From Rhodanobacter sp. DHB23 (GTDB taxonomy: Bacteria; Pseudomonadota; Gammaproteobacteria; Xanthomonadales; Rhodanobacteraceae): 64,000 nt of DNA. The DNA is taken from positions 248,001 to 312,000 of the forward strand of contig NZ_JACYXK010000028.1 of assembly GCF_014842975.1 (NCBI RefSeq), read 5' to 3'. Each line of letters begins with the position of its first letter. The stretch's first letter is position 1. A program made the position numbers and the translations under genes. Under the pieces are notes generated by a model. The model was not told the DNA's origin, made no database searches, and saw only the letters and a program-made list of their open reading frames with translations. Below are positions 17,681-27,231 of the stretch, in pieces.

Positions 17681-20059
17681 TCACTGGATCAGGCTCACTT
17701 GCAGCGGTCGCTCGTCGCTACGGCCGTGGTCGTCCACCACACGCACGCGGTAACTGCCGGCGTTGCGCGCCTGCCAGAACAGGCTGGTGCCCGGCCTGCC
17801 CTGCCCCACGTAGGCATCGTCCACGAACCAGTACAGCGCGTGCACGTCGGCGTCGGCGGTGGCGCTGAAGGCGATGCTCGTCCGGTCCGCCTGGTCGAGG
17901 CGCATCGCATAGGTGCTGGCACGCAGCGGCGAGGTGATCTGCGGCGGATCGCCCATGGGGCGGCCGGCATCGAGGCAGGCCGGATTCTGCGGCGGCTTGC
18001 GGCGCGGGATGCCGGCCTGCGCGAACACCTGCGCGAGATCGGACGGCCAGAACTCGAACACTTCCACGTGCGTGTGCTTGTCCGCGTACGGCGGGCATGC
18101 CGGCAGGCCGGTGGCGTCGTCGATCACCAGCGGGCGGTGGATGGTGTCCACGCGGATCGGCGACTTGCCGGGGATGAACCATGTCCAGCCGCGCTGCGGG
18201 CACCACTGGCTGGGCAGGTCGCCGCTGGCGAGGCAGATTTCCACGCGCTTGAGGTCGGCCGGCATGTGCCGCACCGGCTCCTGCATGTGCGGGCGTTCCG
18301 CGCGCAGCGCATCGACGCTCTGGAAGAACAGCGGTGCGGCGGCGTCCACGCCGACGAAGGCGGGGTTCGCCGTGCCGTCGAAGTTGCCGACCCACACCAC
18401 CAGCACGTAGGGTCCGAAGCTGCCGGCCGTCCACGCATCGTGGAAAGCCCACGACGTGCCGGTTTTCCAGTACACCGGCAGGCGCGTGCTCTCCGCGCCG
18501 AAGGCGGCATCGGGGCGCGGGTTCTGCCGCAGCATGTCCATCACCATGAAGCTGGATGCATCGCTCAGCAGGCGCGTGCCGGACACCTGCGGATCATCCT
18601 CGCGCAGGCGCAAGGGTTGCAGCACGCCGCGATTGGCGAGCATCGCGTAGAGGTCGCCCAGCTCCTGCATGGTCACCTCGCCGCCGCCCAGCACGAGGGC
18701 GAGGCCGTAGTGCTGTTCGCTGGCGAGGCGGCTGATGCCGGCTTCACGCAGGAAGTCGTACAGGCTGGGCTGGTGCAGTTGCGAGGCCACCCACACCGCG
18801 GGGATGTTGCGGCTGCGGATCAGCGCCTGCGTGGCGGTGATCGGCCCGAGGAAATGCCCGTCGAAATTCTCCGGCGTGTACGGGCCGAACGAAGTCGGCA
18901 CGTCGCGCAGCACGGTCTGCGGATGCAGGATTCCCTGGTCGAAGCCCAGCGCGTAGATGAAGGGCTTGAGCGCGGAACCGGGCGAACGCTTCGCATTCGT
19001 GCCGTTGTTCTGCCCCTCGATGCCGGCATCGAAGTAATTGGCCGAACCCACCATCGCCTTGATGCCCATGTCGCGGGTGTCGATCAGCAGCACCGCCGCG
19101 TTGCGGATGCCGCGCGAACTGTTGCGCTGCACGTAGTTCGCCACTTGCCGTTCCAGGCCGTGCTGCAGGTCGAGGTCGATCGTGGTGACGACGCGCGGCG
19201 GCAGGCGCTCGCCGCTCACGCGCTGCGCGGCGATCAACTGGTCCACCGCATGCGGCGCCTCGAACGGCAACTTGGCCAGGGGACGCAGCGTGAGCGGCAG
19301 GTCGAACAGCGGCTTGAACGAGGCATCGCGCGGATGCCCGTGCAGCCAGCGTGCGTAAAGTCCGTTGCGGGCCTGCGCCAAGGCAGGATTGATGAGCATG
19401 CCGCCCTTCTGCAAAGGACGCGACGGCTGCTGTGGAATCACTGCCAGCGTCAGCGCTTCCGGCAGGGTGAGGTCGCTGGCCGGCTTGCCGAAATACGCGA
19501 GACTGGCCGCGCCCACGCCCTGCACGTTGCTGCCGTAGGGCGCGTCGTTGAGGTAGGCCTCGAGGATGTCGCGCTTGGAATAGAACAGCTCGAGCTGCAG
19601 CGCATGCGCGATCTGCCGCAACTTGCCCGACGGCGTGCGCGTGTCCAGCCCCCACAGCAGGCGCGCAAGCTGCATGGTGATGGTGGAGCCGCCCTGCGGA
19701 TGGCGATGCCGCACGTAGGTGACCCACGCGCCGCGCAGCAGCCCCCACGCGTTGAAGCCGGGATGCCACCAGTACCAACGGTCCTCGTGCAACAGCACGC
19801 CTTGGACGAGCTGCGGCGAGATCTGCTGCAGTGGCACCCACAGGCGGTATTGCTGGTCGCTGGCCAGCGTCAGGCGCAGCAAGTGGCCGTTGTCGTCGTA
19901 GAACGCGGTGGAACTGGGCAGGCGCTCGCGCAAGGGCGGATGCGGCCACAGGCGGCATCCGGCGAGTACGGCAACGAGCAATGCGAGGCCGACCAGCCAG
20001 TTTTGCCAGCGCTGGAACCAGCGGACAAACCAGCTCCATGGTGAGGTTATGGCAAGCAC
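17681..20059 (-). CDS. pbpC: Penicillin-binding protein 1C
   Basis: 792 residues from a GTG start at 20059. One membrane anchor (WLVGLALLVAVLAGCRLW) precedes a GT51 glycosyltransferase domain (EDRWYWWHPGFNAWG, GGSTITMQLARLLWG) and a transpeptidase domain with the nucleophile in GSALKPF (about Ser362), SRN, and KTGTSWAFHDAW. A C-terminal BiPBP_C domain with DVHALYWFVDDAYVGQG follows. It polymerises and cross-links peptidoglycan. It lies 57 bases after the alpha-2-macroglobulin gene, the known PBP1C-YfhM pairing. Confidence 0.95.
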   Translation of the reverse strand: MLAITSPWSWFVRWFQRWQNWLVGLALLVAVLAGCRLWPHPPLRERLPSSTAFYDDNGHLLRLTLASDQQYRLWVPLQQISPQLVQGVLLHEDRWYWWHPGFNAWGLLRGAWVTYVRHRHPQGGSTITMQLARLLWGLDTRTPSGKLRQIAHALQLELFYSKRDILEAYLNDAPYGSNVQGVGAASLAYFGKPASDLTLPEALTLAVIPQQPSRPLQKGGMLINPALAQARNGLYARWLHGHPRDASFKPLFDLPLTLRPLAKLPFEAPHAVDQLIAAQRVSGERLPPRVVTTIDLDLQHGLERQVANYVQRNSSRGIRNAAVLLIDTRDMGIKAMVGSANYFDAGIEGQNNGTNAKRSPGSALKPFIYALGFDQGILHPQTVLRDVPTSFGPYTPENFDGHFLGPITATQALIRSRNIPAVWVASQLHQPSLYDFLREAGISRLASEQHYGLALVLGGGEVTMQELGDLYAMLANRGVLQPLRLREDDPQVSGTRLLSDASSFMVMDMLRQNPRPDAAFGAESTRLPVYWKTGTSWAFHDAWTAGSFGPYVLVVWVGNFDGTANPAFVGVDAAAPLFFQSVDALRAERPHMQEPVRHMPADLKRVEICLASGDLPSQWCPQRGWTWFIPGKSPIRVDTIHRPLVIDDATGLPACPPYADKHTHVEVFEFWPSDLAQVFAQAGIPRRKPPQNPACLDAGRPMGDPPQITSPLRASTYAMRLDQADRTSIAFSATADADVHALYWFVDDAYVGQGRPGTSLFWQARNAGSYRVRVVDDHGRSDERPLQVSLIQ

Positions 20060-20061
20060 CC

Positions 20062-20104
20062 GCCCCTCACCCCAACCCTCTCCCTTTTGGGGAGAGGGGG
20101 TTTT
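20062..20104. repeat. Dispersed GC-rich hairpin repeat between the macroglobulin gene and pbpC
   Basis: A 9-bp stem CCCTCTCCC/GGGAGAGGG with a TTTTG loop, preceded by CCCCTCACCCCAA. The word is a widespread intergenic repeat in proteobacterial genomes (general familiarity). On the plus strand it ends in T4, on the minus strand not, so it is unlikely to stop the minus-strand operon fully. The GTG start of pbpC lies just outside it. Confidence 0.6.
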
Positions 20105-20116
20105 CGCGGTTGTGGA

Positions 20117-23100
20117 TCACGGCTGCACCACGGTCAACACGGCGCCGCCGGGTGCCTGTGCCTGGATGGAGCGGTCGTACATCTGCTCGGCATACGCGGG
20201 CGCGACCTGGAACCTGCCGGCGTTGGTGGCCTTGATGCGATAGACGAACTCGCGCACGTCCGGCGTGGCCGTGCCGTAGATCACCACGCGATCCTCGCGG
20301 ATGTCCGCGTACTCGGGCTGCCAGGTCGATGAATCGAGGCCGATCGGCGAACGCCACGCCGCAGGCTTGGGCGTGTCGCTGCCGTCGCTGCTGCTGTCGT
20401 CTCCATTGCCGTTCGCGTTGCTGTCCACCTGCGTGGCGGGCGGCGGCTGGATCACCGGATCGAAACCGCCCGGCAGCAGGTCGACGATGGCCACGTTGCC
20501 CACGCCATCGTCGCCGGTGGCGCGGATCTTGATGTGCACGTCGATCTCCTCGCCCACCGTGATCTTGTCCAGCGCCTTGCCGTTGGTGTCGGTGTACTCG
20601 CGCACGATCTCGATGCCGTTCTTGATCGCCTCCTTCGAGGTGCTGCGGTCGTAGCCGCCCTGCGTGGCGATGCGCCAGGCCGGCAGGCTGCCCTGGTTGG
20701 TGAAGCGCAGCGCCTTCGCCACGCTGTCCCAGCTGCCGCCCAGCAGCATGCCGCCTTGCGGCTGGCCGATCGGCTTCGCGCTGCCGTCGGCCAGCACTTC
20801 GGCGATGCCCAGCTTGTCCAGGCCGGCGGTGGTGTCGTGCGCGTAACTGTCCAACGCCAGCACGGTCATCGCGGACGACAAGGTGTTGTAGTCGTTGTGC
20901 GCGAGCGGCCACGAGAGGTTCTCGAACACGCGCGGCGGCAGCGACTTCGCCTCCTGCGGGAAGTGTTTGGCGATCAGGTACAGCACGCTGGCGTCGCGGG
21001 TCAGCGGGTCGTAGTAGTAGCCGTAGTCGAAGTCCTCGGCGGCCTTGGCGCGGGTCAGCAGCTTGAGCGGCCCGGCCATCAGCCGGTTCGCCTCGGCATC
21101 CTGCTTCAGCAGCTTGTACGAAGCGGCCAGCCATGCGGCGGAGAGGTCGTTGGTCCAGTCGTTGGGATACTGGTCCTGCAGGCGCTTCTGCACCGCCGCC
21201 AGTTCGTTGGTGGTGACGTTGCCCTGGCGGGTCAGCAGGTATACCGCATACGCGCGCTCACGCAGCTGGTCCAGCGTGTCCATGCTGTCGTCGGCGGCCA
21301 GCTGCTTGAGGTACTGGTTGCCGGCGTCGAGCATGTCCTGCGGCACGCTCATGCCGCGTTCGCGTGCTTCGATCAGGAAGTTCATCGCGTAGTCGGAGAC
21401 GAACGGCTCCGCATCCGGCGTGGCCGACCACAGGCCGAAGCCGCCCGCGCCGTTCTGCCGCGAGTGCAGCACGTCGAGGAAGTTCGCCAGCGCCTGGTCG
21501 TTGCTGATGCTCTTGTCGCCGAAGGCCGGCAGCAGCGCGTGCGCGAACACCGGCACCACCGGCCACTTCGACACCACCAGCCGCGGCATCGCCGAACTCA
21601 CGATCTGCTCGCTGCAGTAGTTCTGGTAGTTCACCAAGTAGCTGGTGATGCCTTGCGCCAGCACTATCGGCAGCGAGGAAATCGCCGCGTCGCGCGAGGC
21701 GTAAGCGTCGTACAGCGGACGCAGCGGCTTCAGGTCGGCCTGGCTGTTCGATTCCACGCGTCCCACGTCGACCTGGGTGCGATAGGCCGCCGCCGGGCGC
21801 ACCGATACGTCGATGCCCTGCCGCGCCGATTTGCCACCGTAGCTTGCGGCGAAGTCGAGGTGGCCGGAACCCAGTTTGTCGGTGGCCTTGACGCGGAAAC
21901 GCAGCACGCCTTCGCGCATCGAGGCCAGGCTCACGTTTTGCGTGGCCGGGCCCAGCACCTGCAACTGCGGACCGGTCTGCAGCGTCACCGCCACCGGCAC
22001 CGCCTTGGTGCCGATGTCGGTGAGGTTGTTGGCCACGCCCACGCTCACTTCGGCCTCGTCGCCCGGCGCCAGCGTGGTGGGCACGTTGGGCGACAGCACG
22101 AAATCGCCTCGCACCGTGGTGGCACCTTCCCAGGTGCCGACGCGGTCCGCCGACACCGCCACGGCCATCACGCGCACCCGGCCGTTGAAGTAGTCGGGCA
22201 CGGTGTAGCTGAAGTCCTTGTCGCCAGCGACGTCGACGATGCCCGACCAGTACGCCACCGGCTTGTCGCGCTTGCGCTTGAACGGATTGAGCTGGCGGCT
22301 GATCGCCGCGTCGGCATCACCGCCGGGCGCGGCGGACAGCGCCATCAGCTTCTCGAACTCGGGCAGGATCAGGTCGAGGATCTGCGAGGTCTTCACCTCG
22401 AGCATCTTCTTGCGGAAGAAGAACTGCAGCGGATCGCCCAGTTTGTAGCGCGCGACCTGCAGGATGCCCTCGTCCACCGCGAACAGCACCACCCTGGCCG
22501 GTTGCGCCGCGTGCAGCTTGAAGGTGACGGTGTCGCCCGGCTTCACCAGCGCGGGCGTGTCCACCGTCAGCGCGTCGCGCCGCGCGTCGAGGTTCACCGA
22601 GAACGGCACCACGCCGTAGGACAGCGGGCTCATGAAGATCTCGTCGGAGGACGGATCGCGCACGAACTGCACGTTGACGTAGCCGTTGCCCTCGAAGTCC
22701 TTCGGCAGCGTGATGCTCTGCACCGAGCTGGTGGTGTCGGCGTGGAACCACGCGTGCGCGTAGACCTTGTCGCGCTCGATGGTGATCAGGCCGCTGCCGG
22801 CATACGGCGCGTGCACGGCGATGTGGATGGTGTCGCCGGGCTTGTAGTCGCCCTTGTCCAGGCTCAGTTGCAGCTCGGCGTTGCGATCCAGCGAACGAGA
22901 CAGGTTGGCGTTGCCGGCCACCGAGTAGCTGACGCGGTTGACCTCCTTGCGGTCGTTGCCGCGCAGGATCAGCAGCGCGTAGTCGCCGGGCTTGTCGGTG
23001 GCGAGCGGGTAATCCATGCCGCCCGCGGGAATCGCCAGCGGCTGCTCGTCCACCGGGATTTCCTTGAGCTTGGACTCGTACTTGTAGACGCCGGAGTCCT

Positions 23101-26100
23101 GCTTGGTAAGTATCGAGACGTAGCGGCGCTCGACCAGTTGCGCCTTGAGACCGTCCAGCGCGATCGATTTCGCATCGGGGCCGATCGCCACCAGGCGCAC
23201 CTTGCGCGCCGCGTTGCGGCTCACGTAGTCCAGCGCGTCGTCGCTCTTGTAGCCGACCAGCCAGTCGTTGGAGGACACCAGGGTCTGCGCCGCGGCGGCC
23301 ACGCTGCGCCCGCCGTCCGCCTCGTGCGCCTTGGCGAGGAAGTAGAGCTGGTAGGTGGCGTCGGCGTATTTCTTGAGGTCGAGGTCGAACTCGGCGTGGC
23401 CCTTGTCGTCGGTCTTGCCGTCGGCGAGGTTCTCCTCGTAACCCTCCTTGGCGCGGCGGATGTCGTAGAAGTGGTAGTCCGGCCAGCTGTGGAAGTCCGG
23501 CCATGCCGGACGCAGGGTCAGCGAGGCTTCCACGCGGCGATCCGCGGCGGGCGTGCCGAACAGGTTCTGCGCATCGACCAGGCCCTTGAGCTGGTCGGGC
23601 TTCACCCAGCCTTCGGCGACCTGCTGCGAGAGCTTGGCACTCACTTTCATGCGATCGGGCAGGAATTCCTTGATCTGCACCGTGGTGCTGCCGATCTGCG
23701 TGTCGGCCTTGCCGCCGCGCACGATGTAGAGGTTCACCGCCCACGTACCGGTGGGCGCGGTCTCGGCCGGCGTGTAGCTCAACTCGCCGAAGCCGCTGGA
23801 GTCCATCGACATGGACTGCTGCTTCACCGTGACGCCGCGCGGGTCGACGATCTCCGCCTGCAACGGAATGCCCGCCACGTTGCGCGCCCAGTCCGCGGCA
23901 CGCACGATCAGGCCGATGTGGAAGGTGTCGCCGGGACGATAGATGCCGCGGTCGGAAAACAGGTAGGCGCTGAGCTGGCCGGCGTTCGCCGCGTTTGCTT
24001 CGCCGCCGATGTCGAAACGCGAGAAGTCGAGCTGGCGGTCGTAGCTGCCGACCGGCAGGAAGGACAGGTCCTCGCCCTTGCTCACCACGTACAGCGCGGG
24101 CTTCTTCTCGCGGTCCAGCCCCTTGAGGCTGGGGAAATGCACCACGCCATCGGCGCCGGTGACCTGCGTGTAGAGCGTCTGCCCATTCACCGCAAGCACC
24201 GACACGCTGGCGCCCGACACCGGCTGGCCGTTGGCTATGGACTGCACGAACACATCCTGGCTGCCGTCCAGCGCCTGCTTCACCAGCATGCCGAGATCGG
24301 TGACCACGATGAGGCGGTTGCCGTTGGGCGATGTATCGCCATCGCCGTTGTCGTCGCCGCTGTTCGCAGCATCATCGGCTGCCGTTGCCGTGCTGGCCGC
24401 CGCAGCTGGCGCCCCCGCCGACTGACCGGGTGCCGGCGCCAGGCCTTGCTGCGCCAGCGCACGCGCCTTCGCTGCCTCGGCCGCGCGCTTGGCGGCGGCG
24501 GCCGGGTCGTAGCTGGAGAGGTGCAGCCAGAACACGCCACGACGCCCCGGCTTGAGGTACTGGCCGAGGTCGACGCCCTCGTAATGCGCCTGGCCCGGCC
24601 CGCCCTGCGGGAACGAGCGCTTGATCTCGTAGCGCTCGACGATGTGGCCCTCGTCGAAGTCATAAGGCAACTGCGGATGGCTGTAGTCGCCCGAGTTGAG
24701 GCTGACCAGATGCTGCAACTGGTCGGGCAGCACGCGGCCGATCTCCACCCGCATGCCGGGCATGTTGCGCGAGACCACCGAGACGCGTTTGCTGCCGCCC
24801 AGCGACAGCAGCGAACCGTCGGCCATGAAGCGCAGCAGCTTGGGATAGTCCGGCACCGTGAACACGCGCGCCACCGGCCGGCCCAACACGTAGCCGCCGA
24901 AGGACTTCACGCCCTTGCCGATGCGCACGTAGATGCGCTGGCCCGGCGTGGCCTGGTACTTGAAGCTCTGCAATTCCTGGTAGTCGTTCTCGGTGGGCAC
25001 CACGTCGAGCTTGAGTGGCTGCGACTTGCGCAGCACGTCCTCGCCCACTTCGGAAACGTCCCACTCGTAAGGCTTGCCGTCGTCGGAAACCGGCTCGCCC
25101 GGCTTGTTCGCCGGCAACACCCAGGCCTGGGTCACGTCGGCCACGTCGCTGCTGCGTACGGCGCCACCGAAATTGGCCACCATCACCTGTTCGGGTTCGT
25201 ACTTGTCGTTGTCCACCAGCGTGGGCGAAATGTCGTCCACCGTGAGGCTGTAGAGACCGGGGATGCGCACGCTGGCGTTGAGCGGATCCTTGGTTCCCGC
25301 ACCGCCACGCGTGCTGCGCACGCCGCTGTCGATCGTGACCGCCACCGCGCCGTCATCGTGCGGCAGCGCCAAGGGCTGCGAGTGGATCCACGCATGCAGG
25401 CGGGTCGGGTCGTAGGTGACCGTGTACTTCAACGCGTCGCCGCGTTTGCCGTCCTTGTCGGTCAACGCCAGTGCTATGCGCCGCTCGAACTGCGCGGCGT
25501 CGATGGGGTAGCTGAAATCCACCGGCAGGATCACCTGCTTGGCGGTGGCATCCTGCGGATCCTGGTAGAACTCGCCCCTGCCCAGCGTGGCAGTGAACGG
25601 CGCGGTGTCGAACTCGAACCCGTCATCGGCCAGCAGGGCCTGCGGCGCGAAGACCTTGCGCACGTCGAAGCGCACCTTGTAGTGCTGGCCCACCGGCCAG
25701 TCCGCGGCGGGCGTGAAGCGCAGGGTGTGGTCGTCCACCCAAGTCCATTGGCCCTTGCTGTCGGGGCTCATGCTGATGCCGTCGGTCACCGGCTTGCCGA
25801 CGCGTTCGATCGGTGCGGCCGAGCCGGAGAACGCGAGCTCCAGCGGGTGCACGACGATGGGCTGCTTGCCGTAGTCGGTGAGTGCGGGCGCGGTCACCTG
25901 CCAGGTGATCTGCTGCGGCTGCGGCGGACGCGGGCGGTTCTTGTACCAGTGCCAACCGAACCAGCCGCCACCGGCCAGCACGATCGCCGCCAGCAGGCTC
26001 CCCGCCGAACGCAGCGGATTGCGTCGCACGGCGTGCATCCAGCCCGGTGCCGACCATTGCACGTTGCCGAACAGCGGTCGCAGGGCCCAGCCAAGCGCGT

Positions 26101-26158
26101 GCGCCACGATGCGCAGCAGGCGCACCGGCAGCAGGAACAGGAAACGCAGCAGATCCAT
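20117..26158 (-). CDS. Alpha-2-macroglobulin family protein with thioester (YfhM-like)
   Basis: 2013 residues. The N-terminal part carries basic residues and one membrane span at about 52-70, so this protein is anchored by a transmembrane segment and not by a lipobox as in E. coli YfhM. Many MG-type beta domains follow, with a low-complexity Ala/Asn/Asp insert near 570-610. The thioester motif is CSEQ (Cys1515-Gln1518), in the expected place after the bait and CUB-like parts, and it is followed by helical TED repeats. Bacterial A2M proteins are thought to trap periplasm-invading proteases; the pbpC neighbour suggests guarding during wall repair. Longer than most relatives (about 1650). Confidence 0.93.
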   Translation of the reverse strand: MDLLRFLFLLPVRLLRIVAHALGWALRPLFGNVQWSAPGWMHAVRRNPLRSAGSLLAAIVLAGGGWFGWHWYKNRPRPPQPQQITWQVTAPALTDYGKQPIVVHPLELAFSGSAAPIERVGKPVTDGISMSPDSKGQWTWVDDHTLRFTPAADWPVGQHYKVRFDVRKVFAPQALLADDGFEFDTAPFTATLGRGEFYQDPQDATAKQVILPVDFSYPIDAAQFERRIALALTDKDGKRGDALKYTVTYDPTRLHAWIHSQPLALPHDDGAVAVTIDSGVRSTRGGAGTKDPLNASVRIPGLYSLTVDDISPTLVDNDKYEPEQVMVANFGGAVRSSDVADVTQAWVLPANKPGEPVSDDGKPYEWDVSEVGEDVLRKSQPLKLDVVPTENDYQELQSFKYQATPGQRIYVRIGKGVKSFGGYVLGRPVARVFTVPDYPKLLRFMADGSLLSLGGSKRVSVVSRNMPGMRVEIGRVLPDQLQHLVSLNSGDYSHPQLPYDFDEGHIVERYEIKRSFPQGGPGQAHYEGVDLGQYLKPGRRGVFWLHLSSYDPAAAAKRAAEAAKARALAQQGLAPAPGQSAGAPAAAASTATAADDAANSGDDNGDGDTSPNGNRLIVVTDLGMLVKQALDGSQDVFVQSIANGQPVSGASVSVLAVNGQTLYTQVTGADGVVHFPSLKGLDREKKPALYVVSKGEDLSFLPVGSYDRQLDFSRFDIGGEANAANAGQLSAYLFSDRGIYRPGDTFHIGLIVRAADWARNVAGIPLQAEIVDPRGVTVKQQSMSMDSSGFGELSYTPAETAPTGTWAVNLYIVRGGKADTQIGSTTVQIKEFLPDRMKVSAKLSQQVAEGWVKPDQLKGLVDAQNLFGTPAADRRVEASLTLRPAWPDFHSWPDYHFYDIRRAKEGYEENLADGKTDDKGHAEFDLDLKKYADATYQLYFLAKAHEADGGRSVAAAAQTLVSSNDWLVGYKSDDALDYVSRNAARKVRLVAIGPDAKSIALDGLKAQLVERRYVSILTKQDSGVYKYESKLKEIPVDEQPLAIPAGGMDYPLATDKPGDYALLILRGNDRKEVNRVSYSVAGNANLSRSLDRNAELQLSLDKGDYKPGDTIHIAVHAPYAGSGLITIERDKVYAHAWFHADTTSSVQSITLPKDFEGNGYVNVQFVRDPSSDEIFMSPLSYGVVPFSVNLDARRDALTVDTPALVKPGDTVTFKLHAAQPARVVLFAVDEGILQVARYKLGDPLQFFFRKKMLEVKTSQILDLILPEFEKLMALSAAPGGDADAAISRQLNPFKRKRDKPVAYWSGIVDVAGDKDFSYTVPDYFNGRVRVMAVAVSADRVGTWEGATTVRGDFVLSPNVPTTLAPGDEAEVSVGVANNLTDIGTKAVPVAVTLQTGPQLQVLGPATQNVSLASMREGVLRFRVKATDKLGSGHLDFAASYGGKSARQGIDVSVRPAAAYRTQVDVGRVESNSQADLKPLRPLYDAYASRDAAISSLPIVLAQGITSYLVNYQNYCSEQIVSSAMPRLVVSKWPVVPVFAHALLPAFGDKSISNDQALANFLDVLHSRQNGAGGFGLWSATPDAEPFVSDYAMNFLIEARERGMSVPQDMLDAGNQYLKQLAADDSMDTLDQLRERAYAVYLLTRQGNVTTNELAAVQKRLQDQYPNDWTNDLSAAWLAASYKLLKQDAEANRLMAGPLKLLTRAKAAEDFDYGYYYDPLTRDASVLYLIAKHFPQEAKSLPPRVFENLSWPLAHNDYNTLSSAMTVLALDSYAHDTTAGLDKLGIAEVLADGSAKPIGQPQGGMLLGGSWDSVAKALRFTNQGSLPAWRIATQGGYDRSTSKEAIKNGIEIVREYTDTNGKALDKITVGEEIDVHIKIRATGDDGVGNVAIVDLLPGGFDPVIQPPPATQVDSNANGNGDDSSSDGSDTPKPAAWRSPIGLDSSTWQPEYADIREDRVVIYGTATPDVREFVYRIKATNAGRFQVAPAYAEQMYDRSIQAQAPGGAVLTVVQP

Positions 26159-26231
26159 GGTGCTCCCCCAGTTTCAATCCGTCTGATGGCATCGGCCGTT
26201 GCAGTCGATGTCGGGGCTTCCTTCATGCAAT

Positions 26232-26258
26232 CAGGCCTCGCATGACATGCGAGGCCTG
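26232..26258 (-). terminator. Hairpin after galU (distal)
   Basis: Perfect inverted repeat CAGGCCTCGCATG/CATGCGAGGCCTG (13 bp, one central base) in the galU-macroglobulin gap. No U-run follows on either strand, so it may be a stability element and not a classical terminator. Confidence 0.35.
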
Positions 26259-26319
26259 GTTCGATGGACTTCCCCATGCGCATCCTGCGCCGCAAACATG
26301 GCGGGACACGGTCGCGATT

Positions 26320-26342
26320 CTGGCACGATCATGCCGTGCCAG
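26320..26342 (-). terminator. Hairpin after galU (proximal)
   Basis: An 8-bp stem CTGGCACG/CGTGCCAG with a 7-base loop, 14 bases beyond the galU stop on the minus strand. There is no clear U-run, so it is a possible Rho-assisted end or mRNA-protecting hairpin. Confidence 0.4.
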
Positions 26343-26355
26343 TCCGCGATGCAAC

Positions 26356-27231
26356 TCAAAGCGTGGCGGCGATCTCGCGCACCACCGGCGCCAGTGCCGG
26401 ATCCTGCAGCGCCATGTGCATGGTGGCGCGCACCAGGCCAGCCTTGTTGCCGCAGTCGAAGCGGGTGCCCTCGAAGCGGTACGCCAGCACCTTGCCCTGC
26501 TCCTTCAGCAGGGCGTCGATGGCATCGGTCAGCTGGATTTCGCCGCCGGCGCCCGGCGTGGTCTGTTCCAGCAACTGGAAGATCCGGCCCGGCAGCACGT
26601 AGCGGCCGACCACGGCCAGGTTCGACGGGGCGTCGGCCGGCTTGGGCTTTTCCACCATGTGGCGGATCTGCGCGCTGCGCTCGTCGATGCGGGTCGCGTC
26701 GACGATGCCGTATTTGTCGGTATCGTTCTGCGGCACTTCCTCCACCGCGATCACGCCGGCGCCTTCGCGCTGGCCCAGCTCGGCCATCTGGCGCAACGCC
26801 CCCTTGCCGGCGCCGTTCCAGATCAGGTCGTCGGGCAGCACCACACCGAACGGCTCGTCGCCCACCACCGGCTTGGCGCACAGCACGGCATGGCCCAGGC
26901 CCAGCGCCTCGGGCTGGGTGACGAAGATCGCGCGCACGTGCTTCGGCAGCGTGCCCTGCACCAGTGCCAGCAACGCGTCCTTGCCCTTCTCCTGCAGCTT
27001 CGCCTCCAGCTCGTAGGCCTTGTCGAAGTAGTCGGCGATGGCGTGCTTGTAGCGGTTGGTGACGAAGATCAGCGTGTCGGCGCCGGCATCGACGGCTTCA
27101 TCCACCGCGTACTGGATCAGCGGCTTGTCCAGTACCGGCAGCATTTCCTTGGCCACCACCTTGGTGGCGGGCAGGAAACGCGTGCCCAGGCCGGCCACCG
27201 GGAACACCACCTTGCGCAAGGGCTTGCTCAC
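26356..27231 (-). CDS. galU: UTP-glucose-1-phosphate uridylyltransferase
   Basis: 291 residues from a GTG start that directly abuts the stop of the capD-like gene. The nucleotidyltransferase signature AGLGTRFLPATKVVAKEMLPV opens the protein; MVEKPK and GLGHAVLCAK are further GalU motifs. It makes UDP-glucose from glucose-1-phosphate and UTP, feeding LPS, exopolysaccharide and glycolipid synthesis. It is the last gene of lapA-lapB-wecA-capD-galU, which sets a surface-polysaccharide context. Confidence 0.96.
   Translation of the reverse strand: MSKPLRKVVFPVAGLGTRFLPATKVVAKEMLPVLDKPLIQYAVDEAVDAGADTLIFVTNRYKHAIADYFDKAYELEAKLQEKGKDALLALVQGTLPKHVRAIFVTQPEALGLGHAVLCAKPVVGDEPFGVVLPDDLIWNGAGKGALRQMAELGQREGAGVIAVEEVPQNDTDKYGIVDATRIDERSAQIRHMVEKPKPADAPSNLAVVGRYVLPGRIFQLLEQTTPGAGGEIQLTDAIDALLKEQGKVLAYRFEGTRFDCGNKAGLVRATMHMALQDPALAPVVREIAATL

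Noticed and set aside
17633-20044. An 803-codon open frame on the plus strand opposite pbpC
   Set aside because: Same GC-shadow effect; the minus strand carries all penicillin-binding protein motifs.
20534-26245. A 1903-codon open frame on the plus strand opposite the macroglobulin gene
   Set aside because: It is a shadow of the high-GC codon pattern of the real minus-strand gene; its translation is Arg/Val/Ala/His-rich without domains.
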